Below, one piece after another: positions 1-5,110 of a DNA stretch of 5,165 nucleotides. Position 1 is the first letter of the stretch. The number at the start of each line of letters is the position of its first letter. Source of the DNA: an uncultured bacterium (GTDB lineage Bacteria > Bacillota_I > Bacilli_A > RF39 > UBA660). The notes under the pieces are model-generated. The model ran no database searches, had not been told where the DNA came from, and saw only the letters and a program-made list of their open reading frames with translations. Location: positions 1 to 5,165 of the forward strand of contig CAJMQX010000060.1 of the NCBI GenBank assembly GCA_905215635.1. Reading direction: 5' to 3'. Made by a program: the position numbers and the translations under genes.

Positions 1-622
1 CATATTCACTATCATATAAAGAAGCAATATTATTTACTATAACTACTTCTTGATTATCAATAATACTCTTATCTCTATCAAGAATTTCTTTTTGATTAAT
101 TATTTCTCTAGGCATCATTTTCATATTAAGAGACATAAATATATTTATTGATTTTTTATCTAAAGAATTAGTATATTCTAAAATATATCCTGATAAATCT
201 TCATATGTATATTTAACAGCATAAGTAAGATTATAATTTTCTAATTCATTAATTCTCTTTATTCTATCTTTCCCATATTCTAATTTATCTATAACCTTCT
301 TATCTATTATTCCATCTGCTATCCTATCTATATAAGTTACCTCACCAGCTATATCAGTTACCCCTCCAGCTATGCTTCCATTACCACTACTTATTTTCTC
401 TTTATTAATAATTATCTTATCTATATTTTTATCTATATTATCATCCAATACTTCTTTATTAGAAAACCTTACTATTCCTACTACAACAATTATTAGTAGA
501 CAAGTTAATGAAAATACATATCCATATCTCTTTCTTATCTTATTCTTATTAATAATATTTTGATATATTTTATCTTTATCTATCTTCTTATCAAACATTT
601 CCTTAATTATATTCTTATTCAT
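1..622 (-). CDS. Probable membrane anti-sigma factor, C-terminus cut by window edge
   Basis: This reading frame stays open from an ATG at 622 to the left edge, giving 207 codons and no stop. The first 33 residues are short, charged and lysine-rich, as expected of a cytosolic sigma-binding tail. One hydrophobic helix follows at about residues 34-52, flanked by KIRKR on its inner side, so the rest should lie outside the membrane. That outer part has a Gly-rich stretch (about 79-93, with AGGV and AGEV) and then a Tyr/Asn/Lys-rich domain I do not recognise. The gene overlaps the sigma factor gene by 8 bases (ATGAATAA contains the sigma stop codon), and AGGGGG at 636-631 sits 8 bases before the ATG, so translation is probably coupled. 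Topology and position fit an anti-sigma factor that sequesters the upstream sigma factor. The role is inferred from context; no named anti-sigma domain is evident. A 63-codon plus-strand frame inside this gene is a shadow. Confidence 0.72.
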   Translation of the reverse strand, partial: MNKNIIKEMFDKKIDKDKIYQNIINKNKIRKRYGYVFSLTCLLIIVVVGIVRFSNKEVLDDNIDKNIDKIIINKEKISSGNGSIAGGVTDIAGEVTYIDRIADGIIDKKVIDKLEYGKDRIKRINELENYNLTYAVKYTYEDLSGYILEYTNSLDKKSINIFMSLNMKMMPREIINQKEILDRDKSIIDNQEVVIVNNIASLYDSEY

Positions 623-1145
623 TATTACTACCCCCTAAATAAATATTAAATTCACTTAGTGTTCTATATAAATAATGTTTAACATTTACTTCACTAATAT
701 TAAGTATTACTGCTATTTCTCTTATTTTATATCCCATATAATAGTATAAATAAAATATTTTACTAATTAGAATTGATTTTCTTTCTAAGTATTTCCATAC
801 TTTATCTATATCATTACTAATTATAAAGTTGTTTGATATATCTATATCACTAGGTATCTTATCATAAAAAGTAATATTATCATCATCTTCCTTATCTATT
901 GATATTTCCTTCTTACGATATCTAAATCGATAGTAATCTTTAATTTTATGTTTAGCTATTCCCATTAAATAATTTTTATTTATCTCTTTCTTATTTATTT
1001 TTTTTAATACTTCTAGATAAATATTTTGTACTATATCACTAACATCATCTATTTTCTTACAAGAACATACTACATATTTAACTATATCCTGATAAGTATC
1101 ATTATATATTTTATTAAATTTAACTATCGTATTATTTTCATTCAC
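615..1145 (-). CDS. ECF-type RNA polymerase sigma factor (sigma-70 family)
   Basis: This 176-aa protein has the two-domain plan of ECF sigma factors, which bind core RNA polymerase and direct it to stress or surface-signal promoters. Region 2 spans about residues 10-80: DIVQNIYLEVLKKI (37-50) matches the core-binding region 2.2, and YLMGIAKHKIKDYYR (59-73) matches the -10-recognising segment. An acidic linker (84-104) follows. Region 4 spans about 113-170, with a helix-turn-helix at 139-163 (GYKIREIAVILNISEVNVKH) for the -35 element. I chose the GTG at 1145: GAGGTGG at 1157-1151 lies 5 bases before it, whereas a GTG three codons upstream (1154) would lie inside that site. The downstream gene overlaps its stop codon and looks like its anti-sigma factor. 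An ECF-like promoter just upstream suggests autoregulation. The family call is secure; the specific ECF group and regulon are unknown. Confidence 0.9.
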   Translation of the reverse strand: MNENNTIVKFNKIYNDTYQDIVKYVVCSCKKIDDVSDIVQNIYLEVLKKINKKEINKNYLMGIAKHKIKDYYRFRYRKKEISIDKEDDDNITFYDKIPSDIDISNNFIISNDIDKVWKYLERKSILISKIFYLYYYMGYKIREIAVILNISEVNVKHYLYRTLSEFNIYLGGSNNE

Positions 1146-1150
1146 TTCAT

Positions 1151-1157
1151 CCACCTC
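1151..1157 (-). promoter_or_regulatory. Ribosome binding site that sets the sigma factor start
   Basis: GAGGTGG reads on the minus strand 5 bases before the GTG at 1145. It overlaps the alternative upstream GTG (1154-1152), which would have no usable site of its own. This argues for the shorter 176-aa protein. Confidence 0.7.
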
Positions 1158-1164
1158 ACTATAT

Positions 1165-1193
1165 ATATCGTTATTTTTATGTAATTAGTTCCA
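1165..1193 (-). promoter_or_regulatory. Candidate ECF-type promoter of the sigma/anti-sigma pair
   Basis: TGGAAC (1193-1188) and CGATAT (1170-1165) are separated by 17 bases. This resembles the AAC ... CG pattern of Firmicute ECF promoters (for example TGAAAC-N16-CGTA for SigW). The predicted start near 1158 would leave a leader of only about 13 bases, with the ribosome site almost at the 5' end. An autoregulatory promoter directly before an ECF sigma gene is common. With such short motifs in AT-rich DNA, chance occurrence is possible. Confidence 0.4.
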
Positions 1194-1201
1194 TATAATA
1201 G

Positions 1202-1231
1202 AAAAAAATACTGAAACTATGTCAATATTCT
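1202..1231 (-). terminator. Rho-independent terminator of the TPR protein gene
   Basis: Read on the minus strand, AATATTGA (1229-1222) pairs with TCAGTATT (1214-1207) through eight pairs, one of them G-U, around a 7-base loop. A run of T to 1202 follows. It starts about 10 bases after the TAA of the TPR gene and separates that gene from the sigma operon. A TTGACA-like string inside the stem (1225-1220) is probably incidental. Confidence 0.65.
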
Positions 1232-1239
1232 CATCTATC

Positions 1240-2106
1240 TTAATCTTTATTACTCTTCTTAGTTTTAATTGTCAAAGCTAATCTATAAGTCTTATCTTCA
1301 TTTTTAGCAGGATATATCTTTCTATTTTTAATAATTTCTTGATACATTCTCTTAGTATTATCAGTCTTAAATTCACTTTTTTCATATATTTTTAAGAATT
1401 CATTTCCTTTATTAGTATCATTTTGTAAAAAGTATTGATAAGCACATAATAGTATCACTATACTACCTTCTTCTTCACTAAGTTCTAATTTAGAAATTGT
1501 ACTCTCTATATCTAAATTATTCTTATTCAAATAATCTATAATCTTTCTAAAATCTAATTTCTGATAATTACTTTCTACTACTCCTTGTAAAAAGTCTTCT
1601 TCTCTCATTGCAATATTTCTCTCATCCATACTTGTTTTAATACTTCTTACTAAATCTGTATAATCAAGTCTTGACCCTTCTAATCTACTAATACTAGTAG
1701 CTATAGTTAAATAGTCCATTGCTATCTTTTTCTTTCCCTTTTTTAAATAAGCTAGTCCTATATGTGCATAAACAAATGCTCTAGGTTCTCTAAAGTATAA
1801 AAGTGGTAAATATTTATTAATACATTCATCATAATCTCCGTTTTTATATGCTGCTGTTCCTTCATCTTTAAGCCTCTTAAAATGAACCATTCCTTTTACA
1901 TAAGGACGATATCTTAAAGCTACTTGTTTAGGTTCTACATCTCCTATATCATAAGAAGCTACATCTTTATATTCTTTTATAATTTGATGTATCACTTCTC
2001 TTTTCTCTTTATTCATCTTATCAAGTAAAACTACTCCTCTTTTACTAACTTCTCTATATTTTTTACCAATATACTTTCTTTCTTCTAAATAACTATCTTG
2101 CTCCAT
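1240..2106 (-). CDS. TPR-repeat protein of unknown function
   Basis: This 288-aa protein has no signal peptide or membrane helix and should be cytosolic. Two adjacent 34-residue TPR units are visible at about 75-108 (with GTAAYKNGDYDECINKYLPL) and 109-142 (with AHIGLAYLKKGKKKIAMDYL), carrying the usual small and aromatic positions. A weaker helical pair at about 213-243 may be a third, diverged unit. The N-terminus (1-50) is highly charged and probably helical, and the C-terminus ends in a Lys-rich tail. TPRs are protein-interaction scaffolds, so a partner-binding role is likely, but the partner is not evident. The start is well supported: GGGAGG at 2117-2112 is 5 bases before the ATG. It has its own extended-10 promoter and a terminator on each side, so it looks like a single-gene unit. 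Adjacency to the sigma/anti-sigma pair does not prove a shared function. Confidence 0.85.
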   Translation of the reverse strand: MEQDSYLEERKYIGKKYREVSKRGVVLLDKMNKEKREVIHQIIKEYKDVASYDIGDVEPKQVALRYRPYVKGMVHFKRLKDEGTAAYKNGDYDECINKYLPLLYFREPRAFVYAHIGLAYLKKGKKKIAMDYLTIATSISRLEGSRLDYTDLVRSIKTSMDERNIAMREEDFLQGVVESNYQKLDFRKIIDYLNKNNLDIESTISKLELSEEEGSIVILLCAYQYFLQNDTNKGNEFLKIYEKSEFKTDNTKRMYQEIIKNRKIYPAKNEDKTYRLALTIKTKKSNKD

Positions 2107-2136
2107 AAAAACCTCCCAAATTAATAATTTTACCTT

Positions 2137-2165
2137 ATTATATCATATGAAGATAAAATTAAAAA
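2137..2165 (-). promoter_or_regulatory. Extended -10 promoter of the TPR protein gene
   Basis: TATAAT at 2142-2137 is preceded by TG one base upstream (TGATATAAT). The -35 position (2165-2160) reads TTTTTA, a weak match, and is the T-run of the tRNA terminator. Predicted transcription starts near 2130, giving a leader of about 24 bases with the ribosome site at 2117-2112. Confidence 0.65.
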
Positions 2166-2194
2166 GATTCTAATAAAAATATTAAAATCTTTCT
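2161..2194 (-). terminator. AT-rich terminator after tRNA-Arg
   Basis: On the minus strand, AAAGATTTTAAT (2192-2181) pairs with ATTAGAATCTTT (2174-2163) through 12 pairs including one G-U, around a 6-base loop. T residues continue to 2161, with another T run after two A. It begins 11 bases past the tRNA CCA end and probably ends both the cyclo-ligase read-through transcript and the tRNA transcript. Confidence 0.65.
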
Positions 2195-2204
2195 ATATTT
2201 AATA

Positions 2205-2283
2205 TGGCGTCCCCACCGAGACTCGAACTCGGCCAAAACCAGACTTAGGAGGTCTGTGCTCTATCCATCTGAGCTATGGAGAC
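2205..2283 (-). tRNA. tRNA-Arg, anticodon CCU (decodes AGG)
   Basis: The minus strand folds into a complete cloverleaf of 79 bases. The acceptor stem is GTCTCCA with TGGGGAC (one G-U pair), the D stem GCTC/GAGC, and the anticodon stem CAGAC/GTCTG around loop CTCCTAA, which places CCT at 34-36. The T stem is CCGAG/CTCGG with loop TTCGAGT. The variable loop is 7 bases. The discriminator is G and the 3' CCA is encoded (2207-2205). AGG codons occur in neighbouring genes, for example in the cyclo-ligase and the membrane anti-sigma protein. The gene has its own promoter upstream and a terminator downstream. No integrase gene or duplicated tRNA 3' end was seen, so there is no sign of use as an integration site here. 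Confidence 0.96.
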
Positions 2284-2301
2284 AAGATAAATACATTTCT
2301 A

Positions 2302-2330
2302 ATTATAGCACCTATCTTATATCTTGTAAA
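2302..2330 (-). promoter_or_regulatory. Strong promoter of tRNA-Arg
   Basis: TTTACA (2330-2325), a 17-base spacer and TATAAT (2307-2302), with the extended TG at 2310-2309, form a near-consensus housekeeping promoter. The -35 box begins on the base after the stop codon of the cyclo-ligase gene. Transcription should start near 2295, 12 bases before the mature tRNA 5' end. Confidence 0.82.
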
Positions 2331-2849
2331 TTAATCTGTTATTATTTCATCCATTTTTATATCATACTCATTATTATTAATATTCTCTACTAAACACTCT
2401 TTATATCCAAGCCCTATCTTATACATATTATTCTTCTGATAAAATCTATCATAATAACCTTTCCCATATCCAATTCTATATCCTGATAAAGAATAACATA
2501 TTAAAGGAGTAATAGCTACCGTCTTATTAAAATCTACTACCATGTCATTTTCCCTAGGCTCTAATATATTATAAGTACCCTCACATAAATCATTCATACT
2601 TCTAATATAATAAAAATTAATAATATTTCCCTCTACTCTAGGCACTGCTACCCTCTTATTCATAAGAAAATAATTAATAAGTCTCCTAGTATCTACTTCT
2701 TCTTTCATAGATACATATATTAATACCTGTTCACTATCAATTACTCGCTTATTATTAATAACTTTATTATATATAATAGTATCTTTATCACTCTTATTAT
2801 TTATCATCTTTCTAACCAAAAGATATTTCTTTCTAATCTCATTCTTCAT
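2331..2849 (-). CDS. yqgN: 5-formyltetrahydrofolate cyclo-ligase
   Basis: This cytosolic enzyme (MTHFS; also called YgfA/Fau in E. coli, YqgN in Bacillus) uses ATP to convert 5-formyl-THF to 5,10-methenyl-THF, returning stored folate to the one-carbon pool. The signature is GYRIGYGKGYYDRF at residues 123-136, the glycine-rich nucleotide-binding loop of the family. The Lys/Arg-rich N-terminal helix (KNEIRKKYLLVRK) and the strand LIYVSMKEEVDT (43-54) also fit. At 172 aa it is slightly short for the family but looks complete. The position before the signature that is usually Asp (FD..G.R) is Ser120 here. No Shine-Dalgarno site precedes the ATG, and an in-frame TGA just upstream rules out extension. 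A perfect extended -10 box ends 7 bases before the ATG, so the mRNA is probably leaderless. The tRNA-Arg gene follows directly. Confidence 0.93.
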   Translation of the reverse strand: MKNEIRKKYLLVRKMINNKSDKDTIIYNKVINNKRVIDSEQVLIYVSMKEEVDTRRLINYFLMNKRVAVPRVEGNIINFYYIRSMNDLCEGTYNILEPRENDMVVDFNKTVAITPLICYSLSGYRIGYGKGYYDRFYQKNNMYKIGLGYKECLVENINNNEYDIKMDEIITD

Positions 2850-2855
2850 AACAAA

Positions 2856-2864
2856 ATTATATCA
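2856..2864 (-). promoter_or_regulatory. Extended -10 promoter giving a leaderless cyclo-ligase mRNA
   Basis: TGATATAAT (2864-2856) is a perfect extended -10 element. Standard spacing places +1 at 2849, the A of the ATG. The -35 position (2884-2879, TAGAAT) is poor and lies in the upstream terminator palindrome, so recognition would depend on the extended -10. Confidence 0.6.
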
Positions 2865-2889
2865 AAAAAATCTAGAATATTCTAGATTT
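2864..2889 (-). terminator. Palindromic terminator closing the three-gene operon
   Basis: On the minus strand AAATCTAGA pairs perfectly with TCTAGATTT around an ATAT loop; the whole is a 22-base palindrome. The T run extends to 2864, seven T in all. The stem starts with the last two bases of the TAA stop codon of the 324-aa gene, and the last T is also the first base of the next promoter's TG motif. Confidence 0.8.
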
Positions 2890-3862
2890 ATTTTACCATT
2901 TCATCATTTCTAACTAGCATTAATAATTTTCTTTTGCCATCATTATTTAAATTCTTAGCTACAATCTCTTTTTCTACTATCATGTCTTTCTCTTCAAAAT
3001 TAAATAATCTACTTAATATTGAAAATAATCCCAAGGTCATATCTTTCATTTCTTTTTCATCTAATTTAATATTAGGAAATCTCTTTATCTTATTATTAAT
3101 AATTAATCCCATTATATATAAAGATTGATATAATTCAAATTCATGCCCTTTTTCTAAATAATCATTAATTACTTCATAAGAAAAATCTCTATTAAAAGCA
3201 TATTTAATTAATTTATAAATAACTATCTTATCTGAATGTAAATCTACACTACCAACATTATTTAATGTAAGTCCAAACGATACTAGTATCTGTTCATACT
3301 CATTTTCTATATTAGGAGTAAATACTTTCATTAGTGAATAAGAAGTAAATCTTTTAGCTATTTCATATATAAGAGCTTCTTCTAATAATAACCATCCATT
3401 ATTTACTAATATACTAGCTTTAAGTTTATAACTACCTATTACATTAGCATATATTTTACTAAACTTTAATGTTTCTTCTGATTTAAAATTTAATACTTTT
3501 GAAGATAATGCTTCATATAAATAAAATCTTTGCATTTCTCTATCTTCTATACTACTATCTAGAAATATTCTATTACCAAAATCCATAAATGGTGGATACT
3601 TACTAGTAACTTTCTCATTATTCACAAATATACTTTCTTTAAAAGAAATATACTGAAGTACTTCTAAAGAATTAACTACTTTATCAAAATCATAATTAAA
3701 ATATATTACTGCCCTCAAATAATCTTCTATATAAGAAACAAATAATAAAGCATTTATATTCTGATTACCAAGTCTATTTAATTCCTTATCTGTGTTAAGA
3801 TAAATTCTCTCTAAAAGTTTTTTAACTTCCGGGAACTCATCCCAGTCATATTTGTATTTCAT
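2888..3862 (-). CDS. Unknown 324-aa protein, possible degenerate zincin-like fold
   Basis: I do not recognise this protein by family. It has no signal peptide or membrane helix and looks mainly helical, rich in Leu, Ile, Tyr and Lys. Two segments resemble the active-site helices of bacterial HExxH metalloproteases. Residues 113-121 (FYLYEALSS) sit where such proteins have a HE..H helix but carry YEALS, lacking both zinc-binding His. Residues 156-170 (GWLLLEEALIYEIAK) resemble the downstream helix that supplies a Glu ligand. If related, it is probably catalytically inactive. This is inference from a motif pattern only. It is last in a three-gene operon, 15 bases after the 139-aa gene. AGGAG at 3879-3875 overlaps that gene's TAG stop and lies 12 bases from the ATG, a long spacing that suggests dependence on upstream translation. 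The palindromic terminator follows its stop immediately. A 64-codon plus-strand frame inside is a shadow. Confidence 0.85.
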   Translation of the reverse strand: MKYKYDWDEFPEVKKLLERIYLNTDKELNRLGNQNINALLFVSYIEDYLRAVIYFNYDFDKVVNSLEVLQYISFKESIFVNNEKVTSKYPPFMDFGNRIFLDSSIEDREMQRFYLYEALSSKVLNFKSEETLKFSKIYANVIGSYKLKASILVNNGWLLLEEALIYEIAKRFTSYSLMKVFTPNIENEYEQILVSFGLTLNNVGSVDLHSDKIVIYKLIKYAFNRDFSYEVINDYLEKGHEFELYQSLYIMGLIINNKIKRFPNIKLDEKEMKDMTLGLFSILSRLFNFEEKDMIVEKEIVAKNLNNDGKRKLLMLVRNDEMVK

Positions 3863-3877
3863 TTTTCTTTTTCTCTC

Positions 3878-4297
3878 CTATTTTTCTATCATATTTAATA
3901 AATTAATTTTAAATATATCTTTCTCGGCATGAGACTTAGATACCATTACTCCTTTATATGTAGTAAGTTCTTTTTGATGTCCTTCTGTTAGGATATCATC
4001 AGGTGTAAGCGTATCTAACATAATAATTTTTTGTTCATGATATACTGCATAATGCAAGATTATATCTCCATGCACTTTATTAAACATACTATCAGTAGGT
4101 AATTTTAATTCATAATTAGTAATATTCTTCTCTTTATTATGAGATACCATTACTCCTAGAAAATTACCATCTCTTAATGAAGGATAAAAATCAAATAATA
4201 ATTTCTTATAAGCTAACATATTATATTTTTTTACTGCTCTTTCTCTTTTTCTAAATTCGTTTTCATTTAGATATTCTATTACATAATTATTATTCAT
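3878..4297 (-). CDS. Unknown 139-aa protein with internal repeat
   Basis: No family is recognised. The protein is small, soluble and probably cytosolic. A charged helical N-terminus (about 8-35, with NENEFRKRERAVKKYNMLAY) precedes a strand-rich remainder. GVMVSHN (48-54) and GVMVSKSH (116-123) lie 68 residues apart and share similar flanks (K.NI..YELKL and KDI.KINLL), suggesting two copies of one unit; the DNA repeat is recorded separately. I chose the ATG at 4297 because AGGGGGTGG (4311-4303) lies 5 bases upstream; the in-frame GTG at 4306 falls inside that site. It is the middle gene of the operon: 47 bases separate it from the upstream stop with no terminator, and 15 bases from the next start. 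Co-transcription with a membrane protein and the 324-aa protein suggests a shared task, but none can be named. Confidence 0.82.
   Translation of the reverse strand: MNNNYVIEYLNENEFRKRERAVKKYNMLAYKKLLFDFYPSLRDGNFLGVMVSHNKEKNITNYELKLPTDSMFNKVHGDIILHYAVYHEQKIIMLDTLTPDDILTEGHQKELTTYKGVMVSKSHAEKDIFKINLLNMIEK
3938..3953. repeat. 16-base direct repeat, copy 1
   Basis: AGATACCATTACTCCT on the plus strand is identical to 4142-4157. It encodes the second GVMVS of the 139-aa protein. The identity covers the third codon positions as well. Confidence 0.75.
4142..4157. repeat. 16-base direct repeat, copy 2
   Basis: Identical to 3938-3953, 204 bases (68 codons) away and in the same frame. It encodes the first GVMVS of the 139-aa protein. 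The flanking bases differ on both sides. Confidence 0.75.
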
Positions 4298-4302
4298 TTT
4301 AT

Positions 4303-4311
4303 CCACCCCCT
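4303..4311 (-). promoter_or_regulatory. Ribosome binding site that sets the start of the 139-aa protein
   Basis: AGGGGGTGG reads on the minus strand 5 bases before the ATG at 4297. The alternative GTG at 4306-4304 is part of this site and so is unlikely to start translation. The arrangement parallels that of the sigma factor gene. Confidence 0.7.
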
Positions 4312-4344
4312 CTAATTATATTTTATATTTTAATTTTTATGCTT

Positions 4345-5010
4345 CTATTTTGTTTTTGTCTTTGTTTTAGCTTTATCTCCAATAAATTCTACTGGTAATT
4401 CTAAAGCATTATATATTTTTAATCTTTCACTCATAATTCTTAAATCATCTAAGCTAGCTTTATCCATAAAGTTAATATTGATTGCTTCAGGTACTAATCT
4501 TTCTTCTTGTAAAGCTCTTTCCCCATCAAGAATTCTCTTTCCATCTTTAGATATATCTAAGATATTTGGATCATTCTCTATTGCTTTTGGAAATTCATCT
4601 ATATGTTCTAAGAAGTCAGCATATGTTTCTATTTGCTCTTTATGATTAGGTTTTACAAACAATTCATTAGCTGCTGCTCCTAAAGCACTAACTGCAGTTC
4701 CTCCTGCTAAGCATATTGCAAGTATTTCTTGTTGGTAACTATAACTCAAATAACCAAAGCTTGCTAATAATAATGCTGATAATATTAATTTAAATGTAGC
4801 TTTATTATTAACTACTGTACTCATATTAGCTATAACTTTTAAATATTGAGCAGTTAATCTCTCATATAATTTTTGTACCATTTCTTCATTTAATTGATAA
4901 GTATTAGTCTTATCTTTAAATGTTGGTATAATTTGTCCTTTATCTTTCTTACAATCAATACTAGTAATAAATACTTCTGGATATTTAAAATATTTTGAAT
5001 AATCTTTCAT
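4345..5010 (-). CDS. Unknown membrane protein with two-helix hairpin
   Basis: This 221-aa protein is not recognised by family. Residues 1-70 are soluble and probably helical near 40-62. Two hydrophobic segments, about 72-91 and 95-117, are joined by a very short polar turn (YQQE). Ala/Gly-rich stretches (CLAGGTAVSALGAAA) suggest tight helix packing. Lysines before the first helix and after the second (K70, K120) favour both ends in the cytosol. The C-terminal half (about 121-212) is acidic and soluble, and the protein ends in a Lys-Thr tail (KTKTKTK) encoded by a low-complexity stretch. There is no signal peptide. The start is clear: GGGGAG at 5021-5016 lies 5 bases before the ATG. It is first in the three-gene operon, behind a strong promoter. 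Its alanine content is higher than that of the neighbours, as expected for its membrane part. A membrane anchor for the two soluble products downstream is a possible role, not shown. Confidence 0.85.
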   Translation of the reverse strand: MKDYSKYFKYPEVFITSIDCKKDKGQIIPTFKDKTNTYQLNEEMVQKLYERLTAQYLKVIANMSTVVNNKATFKLILSALLLASFGYLSYSYQQEILAICLAGGTAVSALGAAANELFVKPNHKEQIETYADFLEHIDEFPKAIENDPNILDISKDGKRILDGERALQEERLVPEAININFMDKASLDDLRIMSERLKIYNALELPVEFIGDKAKTKTKTK

Positions 5011-5040
5011 AATATCTCCCCTTTCATAAGTCGGACATAT

Positions 5041-5069
5041 ATGATATCATACATCTGTTTATTTGTCAA
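5041..5069 (-). promoter_or_regulatory. Strong extended -10 promoter of the three-gene operon
   Basis: TTGACA (5069-5064), a 17-base spacer and TATCAT (5046-5041), with TG at 5049-5048, make a near-ideal housekeeping promoter. Transcription should start near 5034, leaving a leader of about 24 bases. The -10 box lies in a palindrome, ATGATATCAT (5050-5041), which could be an operator. Confidence 0.85.
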
Positions 5070-5070
5070 G

Positions 5071-5095
5071 AAAAAACCTATGAAATCATAGGTTT
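5071..5095 (-). terminator. Rho-independent terminator upstream of the operon
   Basis: On the minus strand AAACCTATG pairs perfectly with CATAGGTTT around an ATTT loop, followed by three more T (six in all). It ends two bases before the -35 box of the operon promoter and insulates the operon from minus-strand transcription arising beyond the right edge. The gene it serves is outside the window. Confidence 0.8.
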
Positions 5096-5110
5096 AACGA
5101 CTTACAAATC

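Noticed and set aside
372..563. Plus-strand 63-codon open frame with a hydrophobic N-terminus
   Set aside because: It lies opposite the anti-sigma-like gene, has no ribosome site, and its Leu/Ile/Ser-rich make-up is what antisense reading of AT-rich coding DNA gives.
1195..1225. TTGACA (1225-1220) and TATTAT (1200-1195) as a housekeeping promoter for the sigma gene
   Set aside because: The spacer is 19 bases, there is no extended TG, and TTGACA forms part of the terminator stem. It remains possible but is weaker than the ECF-like box.
2205..2283. tRNA gene as attachment site of an integrated element
   Set aside because: No integrase gene and no repeat of the tRNA 3' end was seen in the window; the tRNA is intact with its own terminator.
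2934..3128. Plus-strand 64-codon open frame
   Set aside because: It is an antisense shadow of the 324-aa gene, with no ribosome site or promoter.
4315..4320. TATAAT before the 139-aa gene as an internal promoter
   Set aside because: There is no TG, no -35 match, and the predicted start would fall within the ribosome site. The sequence around it is simply AT-rich.
5027..5104. 7-base inverted repeat TAAGTCG (5027-5033) / CGACTTA (5098-5104) around the operon promoter
   Set aside because: It is short, the arms are about 64 bases apart, and they would not lie on the same transcript; chance is a sufficient explanation.
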